Below are positions 7,438 to 15,452 of a DNA stretch of 64,000 nucleotides, one piece after another. Source of the stretch: Fimenecus sp051881355 (GTDB lineage: Bacteria; Bacillota; Clostridia; Oscillospirales; Acutalibacteraceae); contig JBJEPS010000026.1 in the NCBI GenBank assembly GCA_051881355.1, forward strand, positions 12,670 to 76,669, given 5' to 3'. A program made the position numbers and the translations under genes. The notes under the pieces are model-generated. The model saw only the letters and a list, made by a program, of their open reading frames with translations, was not told the origin of the DNA and did not search any database. The first letter of the stretch is position 1. Each line of letters opens with the position of its first letter.

Positions 7438-8769
7438 ATGAGTTATGTCAGCGAGGTTCTCGAAAGAACCACCACCCGCTACAGCTATCAGCCGGAATTC
7501 TGTCAGGCTGTCACCGAGGTACTCAATTCCATTGCCCCTGCTGTGGACAGCAACCCACAATATCAAAAAGCGGCGCTTTTAGAGCGTTTGGTCGCGCCTG
7601 AAAAGGCAACGGTGTTCCGTGTGCCGTGGGTTGATGACAACGGTGTGGTGCATGTGAACCGCGGTTACCGCGTGCAGTTTAACAGCGCTATCGGTCCGTA
7701 CAAGGGCGGCTTGCGTTTCCACCCGTCGGTTGATATGAGCATTATTAAGTTTTTGGGCTTTGAGCAGATTTTTAAAAACTCCTTAACCGGGCTGCCTATC
7801 GGCGGCGGCAAGGGCGGTGCAGACTTTGACCCCAAAGGCAAAAGTGACAACGAAGTGATGCGCTTCTGTCAAGGGTTTATGACCGAGCTTTACAAGGTTA
7901 TCGGTCCGAACTCCGATGTGCCTGCAGGCGATATCGGCGTCGGCGGCAGAGAAATCGGCTATCTGTTCGGACAGTATAAAAAGATTACCGGTCGCCACGA
8001 GGGCGTTTTGACCGGCAAAGGGCTTTCCTACGGCGGTTCTTTGGCGCGTACCGAGGCAACCGGCTACGGACTTGTGTATTTGACGGAGGAAATGCTCAAA
8101 CAGCACGGCAATTCTTTAGAGGGCAAAACCGTTGTCGTTTCGGGTTCGGGGAATGTGGCGATTTACGCGATTGAAAAGGCACAGAAGCTCGGCGCAAAGG
8201 TGGTTACTGCAAGCGACTCCTCGGGTTATGTGTATGACGCGGACGGGATTGATTTGGAAATCCTCAAAAAGGTCAAGGAGCAGGAGCGCGCCCGCATCGT
8301 GAAATACGCCGAATACAAACCGACGGCGAAATTCGTGCCCGACAAAAAGGTTTGGGAAGTGCCCTGCACCGTTGCTCTGCCGTGCGCCACGCAGAACGAG
8401 TTGAATTTGGAGGCGGCAAAAACCTTGGTGCAGAACGGCTGTATCGCCGTGGCGGAGGGCGCAAATATGCCCTCTACCATTGAGGCAACCAATTATTTCC
8501 TTGAAAATAAAGTCCTTTTTGCCCCCGGTAAGGCGGCAAACGCGGGCGGTGTAGCGACTTCCGCTTTGGAAATGAGCCAGAACAGCGCGCGCATCATTTG
8601 GACTTTTGAACAGGTCGATGAAAAACTCAAAGACATTATGGAAAGCATTTATTACCACATGTCCACTGCCGCAAAAACGTACCATATGGAGGACAACTTC
8701 GTGGTTGGTGCAAACATTGCAGGCTTCTTAAAGGTTGCCGATGCGATGATGGCACAGGGGATTGTGTAA
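7438..8769 (+). CDS. gdhA: NAD(P)-dependent glutamate dehydrogenase
   Basis: This 443-residue protein catalyses reversible reductive amination of 2-oxoglutarate with ammonia and is a main nitrogen-assimilation entry. The hexameric small-subunit GDH signature is present: the catalytic lysine K125 in LPIGGGKGGADFDPKGK, a substrate motif around GPYKGGLRFHPSV, and a Rossmann domain starting VVVSGSGNVAIYA. Length and motifs match the biosynthetic (usually NADP) group, but the cofactor cannot be fixed from sequence alone. ATG 7438 follows AAAGGAG. It is monocistronic. Confidence 0.93.
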   Translation: MSYVSEVLERTTTRYSYQPEFCQAVTEVLNSIAPAVDSNPQYQKAALLERLVAPEKATVFRVPWVDDNGVVHVNRGYRVQFNSAIGPYKGGLRFHPSVDMSIIKFLGFEQIFKNSLTGLPIGGGKGGADFDPKGKSDNEVMRFCQGFMTELYKVIGPNSDVPAGDIGVGGREIGYLFGQYKKITGRHEGVLTGKGLSYGGSLARTEATGYGLVYLTEEMLKQHGNSLEGKTVVVSGSGNVAIYAIEKAQKLGAKVVTASDSSGYVYDADGIDLEILKKVKEQERARIVKYAEYKPTAKFVPDKKVWEVPCTVALPCATQNELNLEAAKTLVQNGCIAVAEGANMPSTIEATNYFLENKVLFAPGKAANAGGVATSALEMSQNSARIIWTFEQVDEKLKDIMESIYYHMSTAAKTYHMEDNFVVGANIAGFLKVADAMMAQGIV

Positions 8770-8819
8770 ATCCACTGCATTTCAAAAACAAATAAAACGA
8801 AAACGCCTGTAATTTTTGT

Positions 8820-8890
8820 TATCCTGCGCCGAAGGCGAAGAATCTCTTTATGCTTTTTTCGAAGCAGAGAGTCTTCACTTCCGCAGGATA
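8820..8890. repeat. TIR-bearing intergenic element (MITE-like)
   Basis: The ends TATCCTGCG/CGCAGGATA form an inverted repeat, and the interior GAAGAATCTCT...AGAGAGTCTTC is also inverted, so the whole 71-bp element can fold into one hairpin. It is related to elements at 30939-31025, 60553-60635 and the right edge of the window. It contains no gene. Confidence 0.6.
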
Positions 8891-8994
8891 GCAAATTTTT
8901 ATTTTTCGGTAATTTTCGGTACTGCAAGAGCGTCTCCTACGTGCATGCATTGTATTTGGTGTATAGAGACGTGTATTGTGCAACCGTGAATTTT

Positions 8995-9040
8995 GCTGTG
9001 ATTTTACGGAACGGCACGCAGGTTGTTCCCCACAATCGCA
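8995..9040. repeat. palindromic intergenic module
   Basis: TTTTACGG leads into GGAACGGCACGCAGGTTGTT-CC, an imperfect palindrome of the modular family. The remaining sequence of the 8770-9154 gap shows nothing else that I can identify. Confidence 0.5.
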
Positions 9041-9154
9041 AAAGCCGATGGAGCGGATAAGGAATAGATCGGCGCAAAGTACACCAACGATTTGCGCCGC
9101 GTCACAAGTGCGAGTCGGTGTCGCCCTGCCAATATGCGATTTGCGTTTTGCATC

Positions 9155-9183
9155 TTGCGAAAGGGCGGAAACAATGGTATACT
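9155..9183 (+). promoter_or_regulatory. sigma-A promoter of the L,D-transpeptidase gene
   Basis: TTGCGA (9155-9160), 17 bp and TATACT (9178-9183), about 33 bp before the start codon. Confidence 0.65.
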
Positions 9184-9215
9184 GATACAAACTATGAAAA
9201 CAAAGGACGAGATCA

Positions 9216-10217
9216 ATGGAGTTTTCTTCAAGCTATAAAAAAAGACAGCCGCCCCGCCGCGGCGGAAAACGCAAAAAGAATCTGAAAAAACCGATTCTCA
9301 TTGCGGTCGCCGTTTTAGCGGTTGTGGCGCTGATTATCGGTGGCGTATTCTTGTTTCAGCATTTCAAAACGGAATCCGCGTCAAGCGGCGGCTTTGAAAA
9401 GGTCGAGGATACCGTCAGCGAAACCGTACCACCGTCAACGGAAGCCCCGACCGAAACACCCACGGAAACGGTCGGCGATGTTTCGATTACGCCTTGCGAA
9501 ATGACGATGTATTCCACCGTTACGACCCTCAATGTGCGCAGTATCCCCTCCGTCGACGGGGACAAGCTCGGTATGGTCGGGCAAGAAACGCCGCTTTCCG
9601 TTACGGGGCGTTGCGCAAACGGTTGGTATCGTATTTCCTATAACGGCGGCGTGGGCTATGTTTCCGGGGAGTATGTTGCCGAAGCCGAGGGGCAAACCAA
9701 ACGCTCCGATGCACCGTATCTGTTTAAGGTCAACCGCACGCAAAATATTGTGATTGCCTATTCCAAAGACGCAAACGGCGATTATACTGTGCCTGCCAAG
9801 GCGATGGTCTGTTCGGTCGGCGTGGACGGCAAAACCCCGACAGGCACATTCGTCACCCCCGGTACAAAATACGAATGGCGGTTGCTTTCTGGCAATGTCT
9901 ATGGGCAGTACGCCACGCGTATCAACGGACCGTATCTGTTCCATTCCGTGCCGTATTTCACCAAGGATAAGAGCGATTTGGAGTACGAGGAATACAACAA
10001 ATTGGGTGAGGCAGCGTCGCTCGGGTGTATTCGCCTGAGCGTGGAGGACGCGAAGTGGGTGTATGACAACTGTCCGGAGGGCACGACGGTTGTGATTTAT
10101 GACAGTGACGAAAAAGAACCGCTTGAAAAACCGAAGCCTACCAAAATCGATGTGAACGATTCCCGCCGCGGATGGGACCCCACCGACCCCGACCCGAACA
10201 ATCCGTGGAAGCAATAA
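9216..10217 (+). CDS. SH3b / YkuD L,D-transpeptidase, membrane-anchored
   Basis: This 333-residue protein has a basic cytoplasmic head (1-25), one membrane segment (about 26-48), a Ser/Thr/Pro linker, a bacterial SH3 domain (about 100-157, STVTTLNVRSIPS) and a YkuD domain (about 168-300). The catalytic pair is present: H243 in FHSVP and C271 in ASLGCIRLS. Such enzymes make 3-3 cross-links or attach proteins to peptidoglycan outside the membrane. The C-terminus is a short Pro/Asp-rich tail. ATG 9216 follows AAAGGA. It stands alone between a good promoter and a terminator. Confidence 0.9.
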   Translation: MEFSSSYKKRQPPRRGGKRKKNLKKPILIAVAVLAVVALIIGGVFLFQHFKTESASSGGFEKVEDTVSETVPPSTEAPTETPTETVGDVSITPCEMTMYSTVTTLNVRSIPSVDGDKLGMVGQETPLSVTGRCANGWYRISYNGGVGYVSGEYVAEAEGQTKRSDAPYLFKVNRTQNIVIAYSKDANGDYTVPAKAMVCSVGVDGKTPTGTFVTPGTKYEWRLLSGNVYGQYATRINGPYLFHSVPYFTKDKSDLEYEEYNKLGEAASLGCIRLSVEDAKWVYDNCPEGTTVVIYDSDEKEPLEKPKPTKIDVNDSRRGWDPTDPDPNNPWKQ

Positions 10218-10222
10218 TAGCA

Positions 10223-10255
10223 AACCTCTTTCCGATACGGAAAGAGGTTTTTTGT
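10223..10255 (+). terminator. terminator after the L,D-transpeptidase gene
   Basis: AACCTCTTTCC/GGAAAGAGGTT closes on a short loop and is followed by TTTTTT. Confidence 0.85.
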
Positions 10256-10329
10256 GCTGTTATTGCTTTTTTGAGAATATCTGCTTTTCGGATAGAGCAG
10301 AAACAAGACGGTACCGTAATTTTTTTGAT

Positions 10330-10372
10330 TTTGAGATGATTTTACGGGGCGCCGAATCGTCGCCCCCTACAA
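10330..10372. repeat. palindromic intergenic module
   Basis: The lead-in TTTTACGG is followed by GGGGCG...CGCCCC and CCTACAA, matching the modular repeat family. Confidence 0.5.
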
Positions 10373-10454
10373 CATTTCTCTTCCTCCGGTCACGGCTGTG
10401 CCGCTAAATAAAAATTTAGCTCTACAAAAATTTTACAAAGACCCAATAAACAGA

Positions 10455-10488
10455 AACGCCCGTGTTCCATTTTTGGAACACGGGCGTT
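10455..10488 (-). terminator. terminator of the sortase operon
   Basis: A perfect 15-bp stem (10455-10469 with 10474-10488) around a TTTT loop lies directly after the last minus-strand gene of the operon and is followed by a T-rich stretch. Confidence 0.7.
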
Positions 10489-10507
10489 ATGTTGTGCTTT
10501 TGGTTGC

Positions 10508-11383
10508 TTAGCAATTATTTTGCACGGCTTTTTTGCGTACAAATACCAACAAAACGGTAATCAATGCCGGCACCAGTGCCGAAAGCAGCACCACCGTAAG
10601 CGTGCCGTTTATCATACCCGTGGCAAGGTCATAAAGCGCCGCCGAGGCAATGTTGATTTGATTGCCGATGCGCAGCAGCAGCGCCGCAGCAGGCGCGACG
10701 GCAAGCATCAGAGCAGAAGCGGAAAAACCGTAAATAAAGAATCGCAAATAATTCTTTTTCTTTTGATAATACAACCGCAAAAGAACGGCGGACAGCGCAA
10801 ACAACACAGCGCCGGCGCCTGCACCGTACCACGCGTACGGGCGGTAGGCTGCAAGCATACGCGAAGCGGTTTTAAATACGGGCATGGAAAACACCGAAAC
10901 ATAGGCGTTGTAAATATCGCAAAGCTCGTCCGCAATGGTCGAAAGATTTTGATACATTGCATTATCATCGGTCGGTTCAACCGCAAAGCCCTGCGCTACG
11001 GCGTAATCCGTCAGGCGCATCAAAAGGAGATCGTGCAGGTCTTCGGTGTTGACCGCATCTTGCACTTCACCGTCATAAAATTCGCGCAAAACGGTTTCAG
11101 TGTCCGCATCAATGCGTGCGGGGGTGATATCGTTTAGAAACACTGCATCAAAAAAGCTCTCATTAATATTGCAGGCGTTTCCGTAGGAAATGCATTCCTC
11201 TTTCAATTCTGCGGCAAGGTGTTCGCTGTACTGCGAACGCGCCGCGGTTTTGACGGCAAAAGCCGGGTTTAAAGCCGACAGTGCAAGCGCGACACACGCA
11301 AGCGTCAAGGTGACGCTCAGTGACAGAATAAATGCAAGCAAGGTACAAATCACGGAGCGTGCCCGTTTGGCAGTTTTGGTCAT
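10508..11383 (-). CDS. sortase-linked membrane protein of unknown function
   Basis: I do not recognise this 291-residue family. It has an N-terminal hydrophobic segment (about 12-40), an extracytoplasmic domain of about 140 residues rich in Asp/Glu/Leu with two cysteines (CISYGNAC), then three membrane segments near 185-205, 218-240 and 255-283, ending in a basic RKKAVQNNC tail. It starts 12 bp after the sortase stop, so the two are co-transcribed and probably translated together. The topology would place the soluble domain on the same face as the sortase active site, which suggests a partner or accessory role; this is inference. Confidence 0.8.
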   Translation of the reverse strand: MTKTAKRARSVICTLLAFILSLSVTLTLACVALALSALNPAFAVKTAARSQYSEHLAAELKEECISYGNACNINESFFDAVFLNDITPARIDADTETVLREFYDGEVQDAVNTEDLHDLLLMRLTDYAVAQGFAVEPTDDNAMYQNLSTIADELCDIYNAYVSVFSMPVFKTASRMLAAYRPYAWYGAGAGAVLFALSAVLLRLYYQKKKNYLRFFIYGFSASALMLAVAPAAALLLRIGNQINIASAALYDLATGMINGTLTVVLLSALVPALITVLLVFVRKKAVQNNC

Positions 11384-11395
11384 ACGGCAGCCTCC

Positions 11396-12088
11396 TTATT
11401 CGTACAAATTGACGCTCGGTCCCGAAACAAATTCGCAGTATGCGAAAAAGCGGTCCGGTGTCGAAGCAATAGTGTCATTCGGGTAACAGGTATACAGCAA
11501 AAGAATTTCTTTGTCGCCGTTTAGCTCATTGCGGTAGCCCGAGCCATCGTCATTTTTGATTACGGCGGTCTTATAAACACGATAGGTATACGAACCGTAG
11601 GTCGTTTCTAAATGCACAAGCGCGCCTTCTTGCACGTATTGCAGCGTGTGGAAGTAGGTGTTGTTGTGCGCACCGATTAAAATTCCTCTGCCGCAGCCGG
11701 GGATATGGCTGTAAAGCGACATACAAGCACCGCGCTTTAAAAGTGCCGTACTGTCACCGTAAATGACATCTGTATCTATATCGGTTCCCTCGACGGTAAT
11801 TCTGCCGAAGGCAGAGCCGTATTTCGGGAACTCGAAATCGTCCCAGTTTAAGTGACCGGTTGTAAGGCCGGTGGAGCCATTGAATATGCTGCCCGCCCCG
11901 GGTTCGTCAATGGTCTCGACATTGGCGCCGGAAAACGCCAGTCTGTATACCGAAAGCAGGGGGTCCAAAACCGGAGTAAGACATGCGAAGAGCAGCAAGT
12001 ATCCGCACAATAAGAAAACTACCGGAAGCAGCAGAAACCACTTCCGATAGCTTTTCTTGCTCCGATTTTTCTCGGAATTAGTCTTCAT
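11396..12088 (-). CDS. sortase (class B/D-like cysteine transpeptidase)
   Basis: This 230-residue protein has an N-terminal signal anchor (about 17-38) and a C-terminal sortase barrel. The catalytic triad is clear: H141 in LIGAHNNTY, C201 in LLLYTCYPND and R213 in TPDRFFAY. It would cleave a sorting signal and link the protein to the cell wall or another acceptor. The ATG at 12088 lies inside the 3' end of the upstream surface-protein gene (11-bp overlap, ATGAAGACTAA), which means translational coupling and a dedicated enzyme-substrate pair. The class is not certain. Confidence 0.88.
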   Translation of the reverse strand: MKTNSEKNRSKKSYRKWFLLLPVVFLLCGYLLLFACLTPVLDPLLSVYRLAFSGANVETIDEPGAGSIFNGSTGLTTGHLNWDDFEFPKYGSAFGRITVEGTDIDTDVIYGDSTALLKRGACMSLYSHIPGCGRGILIGAHNNTYFHTLQYVQEGALVHLETTYGSYTYRVYKTAVIKNDDGSGYRNELNGDKEILLLYTCYPNDTIASTPDRFFAYCEFVSGPSVNLYE

Positions 12089-12656
12089 CAGACTCTTTAC
12101 GGACGCGTTTAACAGCAACGCCGGCAGCTGCCAAAACAGCAACAGCAGCAACGCCGCCGAAAGCAGCAGAAGAGAAATCTGCGCCGGTCTTGGTGATGAC
12201 CGCCGGATGCAGTTCAGCAACAACGTTGCCGTTTGCATCGGTGATGATCAAAAGACCGTGATCAGCATCCGAAAGCGAACCTTTGGTGGAAAGATGATAG
12301 CCGACAACGCTCAAAGCTCTGTCCGCATACCCTAAAAGGGTCTGGGTGGAACCGGTTGCGGTGATATCTTCCAACGTCTGAAGGTTCTTGGACTTCACGA
12401 AAGCGAGTGCTTCATCAAGGATAGCCTTGACTTCGTTGTACTGCGCTTCGGTCATGTCCACATTGGTAAACACGTTCTCGAGAGCGGTAATGTACTCTGC
12501 GGGAACCGTGATGGTCTTGCCGTCAACGACATATGCGGTCTGCACATAATCGATGATTTTCTTCTCGTAATCATTGATGCCCGATGCAGCGAATGCAGGG
12601 ACCATGGAAACGACAAGAAGGACAGCTACAACCATGAGGCATGCCAATTTCTTCAT
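12078..12656 (-). CDS. small sortase substrate surface protein
   Basis: This 192-residue protein begins with a signal peptide (MKKLACLMVV..., cleavage likely after AFA at 21-23). An acidic helical domain of about 125 residues follows, and the C-terminus has the tripartite layout of a sortase substrate: ITKTG (154-158), a hydrophobic Ala/Val/Gly segment (about 164-184) and a charged tail KRVRKESDED. The motif is not canonical LPxTG, as the usual Leu-Pro is replaced by Val-Ile-Thr before KTG. It has its own promoter and GGGAG site and is the first gene of the sortase operon. The function of the exposed domain is unknown. Confidence 0.8.
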   Translation of the reverse strand: MKKLACLMVVAVLLVVSMVPAFAASGINDYEKKIIDYVQTAYVVDGKTITVPAEYITALENVFTNVDMTEAQYNEVKAILDEALAFVKSKNLQTLEDITATGSTQTLLGYADRALSVVGYHLSTKGSLSDADHGLLIITDANGNVVAELHPAVITKTGADFSSAAFGGVAAVAVLAAAGVAVKRVRKESDED

Positions 12657-12728
12657 GTTAGGAACTCTCCCTTTTGAAATTTTTGTGTATTCGGCAGTGA
12701 TAGCTATGATACCCAATACGACGGTATT

Positions 12729-12757
12729 ATCATAACATAGCAAATCGAATTTGTAAA
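12729..12757 (-). promoter_or_regulatory. promoter of the surface protein-sortase operon
   Basis: On the minus strand TTTACA (12757-12752), a 17-bp spacer and TATGAT (12734-12729). Confidence 0.65.
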
Positions 12758-12794
12758 GTTGTTTTTTTAAAAAAATAACTTTTGGTGAGAAAAA

Positions 12795-12820
12795 GACACT
12801 CTGCTGTCAAACAGAGTGTC
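12795..12820 (-). terminator. terminator after the 304-aa hypothetical gene
   Basis: GACACTCTG/CAGAGTGTC (12795-12803 with 12812-12820) is followed on the minus strand by TTTTTCTC. Confidence 0.75.
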
Positions 12821-12839
12821 CGAAAGTTTGCAATACCGT

Positions 12840-13754
12840 TTACATCGGCGGCATACCGCTCTGGCTGTTTGCCCCTGCCAAAGCCTGTGCAAACATACCG
12901 GGCTTCTTTTCCTTTTTGGGCTTGTACGCGGGCGGGTTTTTCATTTGCTCTTTGGCGCGCTTTCCCTTTGGTGTGGCGAGGTACTTGTTGATGAGCACAA
13001 CCGTCTCCGACATATCCTCGCACATATATTCCTGTGCGGTGGCAAGCAGCTCGGGGTCGTTGTTCATTTCGCCCAAAATCGTCACACCGATCAGGCTTTG
13101 CGTATCATTGGAGCCGTTTTCATAAATATCGTTGAGAATGCGAAACAGCTTTTGGCATTCCGATTTGTTTTTGGAACGAATCGTGGCAATTACGTGTGCC
13201 GTGCCGTATTCCATAAAGAACTCGTCCGCCAAAAACTCGCCGTATTTTTCGTAATTCGCATGATACGGCGCTTTTAAATCGGGATACATTGCTGTCAGGC
13301 GGTTGGCAAGGGTGTTGCCGTCATAGCTTTGGGCACCGTTTTTTACCGCACTTCTCGATACGGGGGTCGGCATTTTGCCCGATTTGCCCTTTGCAGCGGA
13401 TTTTTTGCCGAATTTCGAACGAATACTTTCCGAAAGCTCGTTGGAAAGAGATTTGATATCGCGCTCGTCAAATTCTTCGGGATTAAAATAGTTGGTTGAG
13501 AGTTTTTTCAAATCCTCGTCGGTGGCTTCTTCGGCAGATACGTCTGTACTGAACAGCAGCGCCTGCATACCGAAGAATTCCAGCCGCAGCTTGCCTTTTT
13601 CACCCGTAAAATCAATATACGTGTGCTCGCCGTCAATAACGGTAGGCAGCGCGCCTTTTTCCGTGTCTGCGGGTACGATGGCGGAAAAGCCGTTTTCCTC
13701 TAAAGCGGCGGAAAGCCCGTTTAAGACCGCAGTGATTGCATCGGTTTGTGTCAT
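12840..13754 (-). CDS. hypothetical cytoplasmic protein (304 aa)
   Basis: I do not recognise this protein. It has no signal peptide or membrane segment. An acidic N-terminal domain (about 1-105, with repeated DGEHTYIDF / KLRLEFFGMQALL strand-like text) is joined by a basic Lys/Ser linker (about 110-135) to a helical domain (about 140-270) and a Lys/Pro/Gly-rich disordered tail. The ATG is preceded by AAGGCAGG at a somewhat long distance. It is a single gene with its own terminator, divergent from ddl. Confidence 0.8.
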   Translation of the reverse strand: MTQTDAITAVLNGLSAALEENGFSAIVPADTEKGALPTVIDGEHTYIDFTGEKGKLRLEFFGMQALLFSTDVSAEEATDEDLKKLSTNYFNPEEFDERDIKSLSNELSESIRSKFGKKSAAKGKSGKMPTPVSRSAVKNGAQSYDGNTLANRLTAMYPDLKAPYHANYEKYGEFLADEFFMEYGTAHVIATIRSKNKSECQKLFRILNDIYENGSNDTQSLIGVTILGEMNNDPELLATAQEYMCEDMSETVVLINKYLATPKGKRAKEQMKNPPAYKPKKEKKPGMFAQALAGANSQSGMPPM

Positions 13755-13837
13755 ATCAAAAACCTGCCTTGTTTGTAAATTCAGTTCATTGTATCATAGT
13801 TTTTTCGGTTTGTCATTACATTTTTATGAATTTGTGA

Positions 13838-13866
13838 TTGCGAAAACGCGGGGTATATGATATAGT
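13838..13866 (+). promoter_or_regulatory. promoter of the ddl-argS run
   Basis: TTGCGA (13838-13843), 17 bp and TATAGT (13861-13866), 70 bp before ddl. Confidence 0.6.
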
Positions 13867-13935
13867 TTATCTGTATATGTATAAGTATATGCACTTTTAT
13901 GTTCTTGCGGCGGTGCAACATACGAGGTGAGTTTT

Positions 13936-14991
13936 ATGAAAAATATCTTGATTTTATTCGGCGGTGTTTCCAGCGAGCATGCGGTTTCGTGCGTGTCGGC
14001 TGCGTCGGTAATGCGGAATATCCCGCGGGACAAATACGCGATATATATGCTCGGTATTACAAAAACGGGCGAATGGCGGCTTTTTGAAGGCGACTCGGAC
14101 GATTTGCCTGAGGATAAGTGGCTTGCGGGCAAATGTACAAAGGCGATTCTTTCCCCCGACCGCGCGGACGGCGGACTGCTCGTGTTCCGCGACACGGGTG
14201 TGGAAAAAATTCGCATCGACGCGGCGTTTCCCGTGCTCCATGGCAAAAACGGTGAGGACGGCACCATACAGGGGCTGTTTGAAATCGCCGGTATTCCTTA
14301 TGTCGGGTGCGACACGCTTGCAAGCGCGATGTGTATGGACAAAGGCGTGACCAATTTGCTGGCGGACAGCGTCGGTGTGCCGCAGGCGGCGTGGCTTGCG
14401 GTGACCAAGCACGCATATCAAAAGGATATGTCGTCCTTTATTGTGCACGCGGAGGAAAAACTCGGGTATCCCGTGTTTGTAAAACCCGCGAATGCCGGCT
14501 CATCGGTAGGCATTTCCAAAGCGCGCACGCGTGAAGCATTCTTTGCGGCGATGGAAACGGCATTTCAAGAGGACGAAAAGGTCGTGGTTGAAGCAGCGGT
14601 GCAGAATGCGTTAGAGGTTGAATGCGCCGTGGTCGGCAACAACGAACCGATGGCGTCCGTGCCGGGCGGGATTGTGCCGTGTGCGGATTTTTACACCTAT
14701 GAAGCGAAATATGTGGACGACAGCGAACTGCAAATTCCGGCGCACATTTCCGCCGAAACGCAGGCAATCGTCCGCGAAACGGCGGTAAAAATCTTTACCG
14801 CGCTCGGCTGCAAAGGACTTGCGCGCGTGGACTTCTTTGTGGAAAAGGATACAGGCCGCGTGCTGTTCAATGAAATTAACACCCTGCCGGGCTTTACGTC
14901 CATCAGTATGTACCCCAAGCTCTTAGAGCAGAGCGGTGTACCGTATCCGAAGCTGCTGGACCGTTTGCTGAAGCTGGCACAGGAGAAGTAA
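13936..14991 (+). CDS. ddl: D-alanine--D-alanine ligase
   Basis: This 351-residue ATP-grasp enzyme makes D-Ala-D-Ala for peptidoglycan. The N-terminal fold starts with ILFGGVSSEHAVS, the ATP-binding region has YPVFVKPANAGSSVGI, and the C-terminal metal-binding motif is LFNEINTLPGFT. The omega-loop sequence YEAKYVDD carries the tyrosine found in D-Ala-D-Ala ligases, not the change seen in D-Ala-D-Lac enzymes, so vancomycin sensitivity is expected. ATG 13936 follows GAGGTG; the GTG at 13927 lies inside the SD. It heads a run with a DUF1934 gene and argS. Confidence 0.95.
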   Translation: MKNILILFGGVSSEHAVSCVSAASVMRNIPRDKYAIYMLGITKTGEWRLFEGDSDDLPEDKWLAGKCTKAILSPDRADGGLLVFRDTGVEKIRIDAAFPVLHGKNGEDGTIQGLFEIAGIPYVGCDTLASAMCMDKGVTNLLADSVGVPQAAWLAVTKHAYQKDMSSFIVHAEEKLGYPVFVKPANAGSSVGISKARTREAFFAAMETAFQEDEKVVVEAAVQNALEVECAVVGNNEPMASVPGGIVPCADFYTYEAKYVDDSELQIPAHISAETQAIVRETAVKIFTALGCKGLARVDFFVEKDTGRVLFNEINTLPGFTSISMYPKLLEQSGVPYPKLLDRLLKLAQEK

Positions 14992-14999
14992 TATATATT

Positions 15000-15422
15000 A
15001 TGGTAAAGCAAGATGTGCTGATAGACGTCTGCAATACGCAGACGATGGACGGGGAAACCGAGAAAATTGAAATGCGTGTGGTCGGTACGATTTGTGAAAC
15101 CGACGAGGGCTTTTTAGTGGAATACACGGAATATGACGAGGACGCCCACCCCTGCCACACCACAGTGCGGGCAGTCGGCGAACGCCTTGTGTCTGTCCTT
15201 CGCGAGGGCGACTGCGGCGGCGAAATGCGATTTGAAACGGGCAAGCGCCATTCGACCGTTTATAACACGCCGTACGGCACATTGACGATGGGCGTATACA
15301 CCAAACGTGTGGAAAACGAATTGACGAAAGACGGCGGACGGCTGCATTTTTGCTACACCACCGATTTCCACGCGCAGGCAAGCATTGAAAATCATATGAC
15401 GCTGACTGTCACTGTCAAATAA
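15000..15422 (+). CDS. DUF1934 (YwiB-like) beta-barrel protein
   Basis: This 140-residue cytoplasmic protein is almost all beta-strand (GFLVEYTEYDED..., RHSTVYNTPYGTLTMGVYTK), matching the small DUF1934 family that resembles lipocalins. The family is often found beside argS in Bacillota, as here, between ddl (8 bp away) and argS (30 bp away). Its function is not established. The context suggests only a housekeeping role. Confidence 0.8.
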   Translation: MVKQDVLIDVCNTQTMDGETEKIEMRVVGTICETDEGFLVEYTEYDEDAHPCHTTVRAVGERLVSVLREGDCGGEMRFETGKRHSTVYNTPYGTLTMGVYTKRVENELTKDGGRLHFCYTTDFHAQASIENHMTLTVTVK

Positions 15423-15452
15423 ATTCGGAAAACAAGGAGAAGTTTAAACAGT

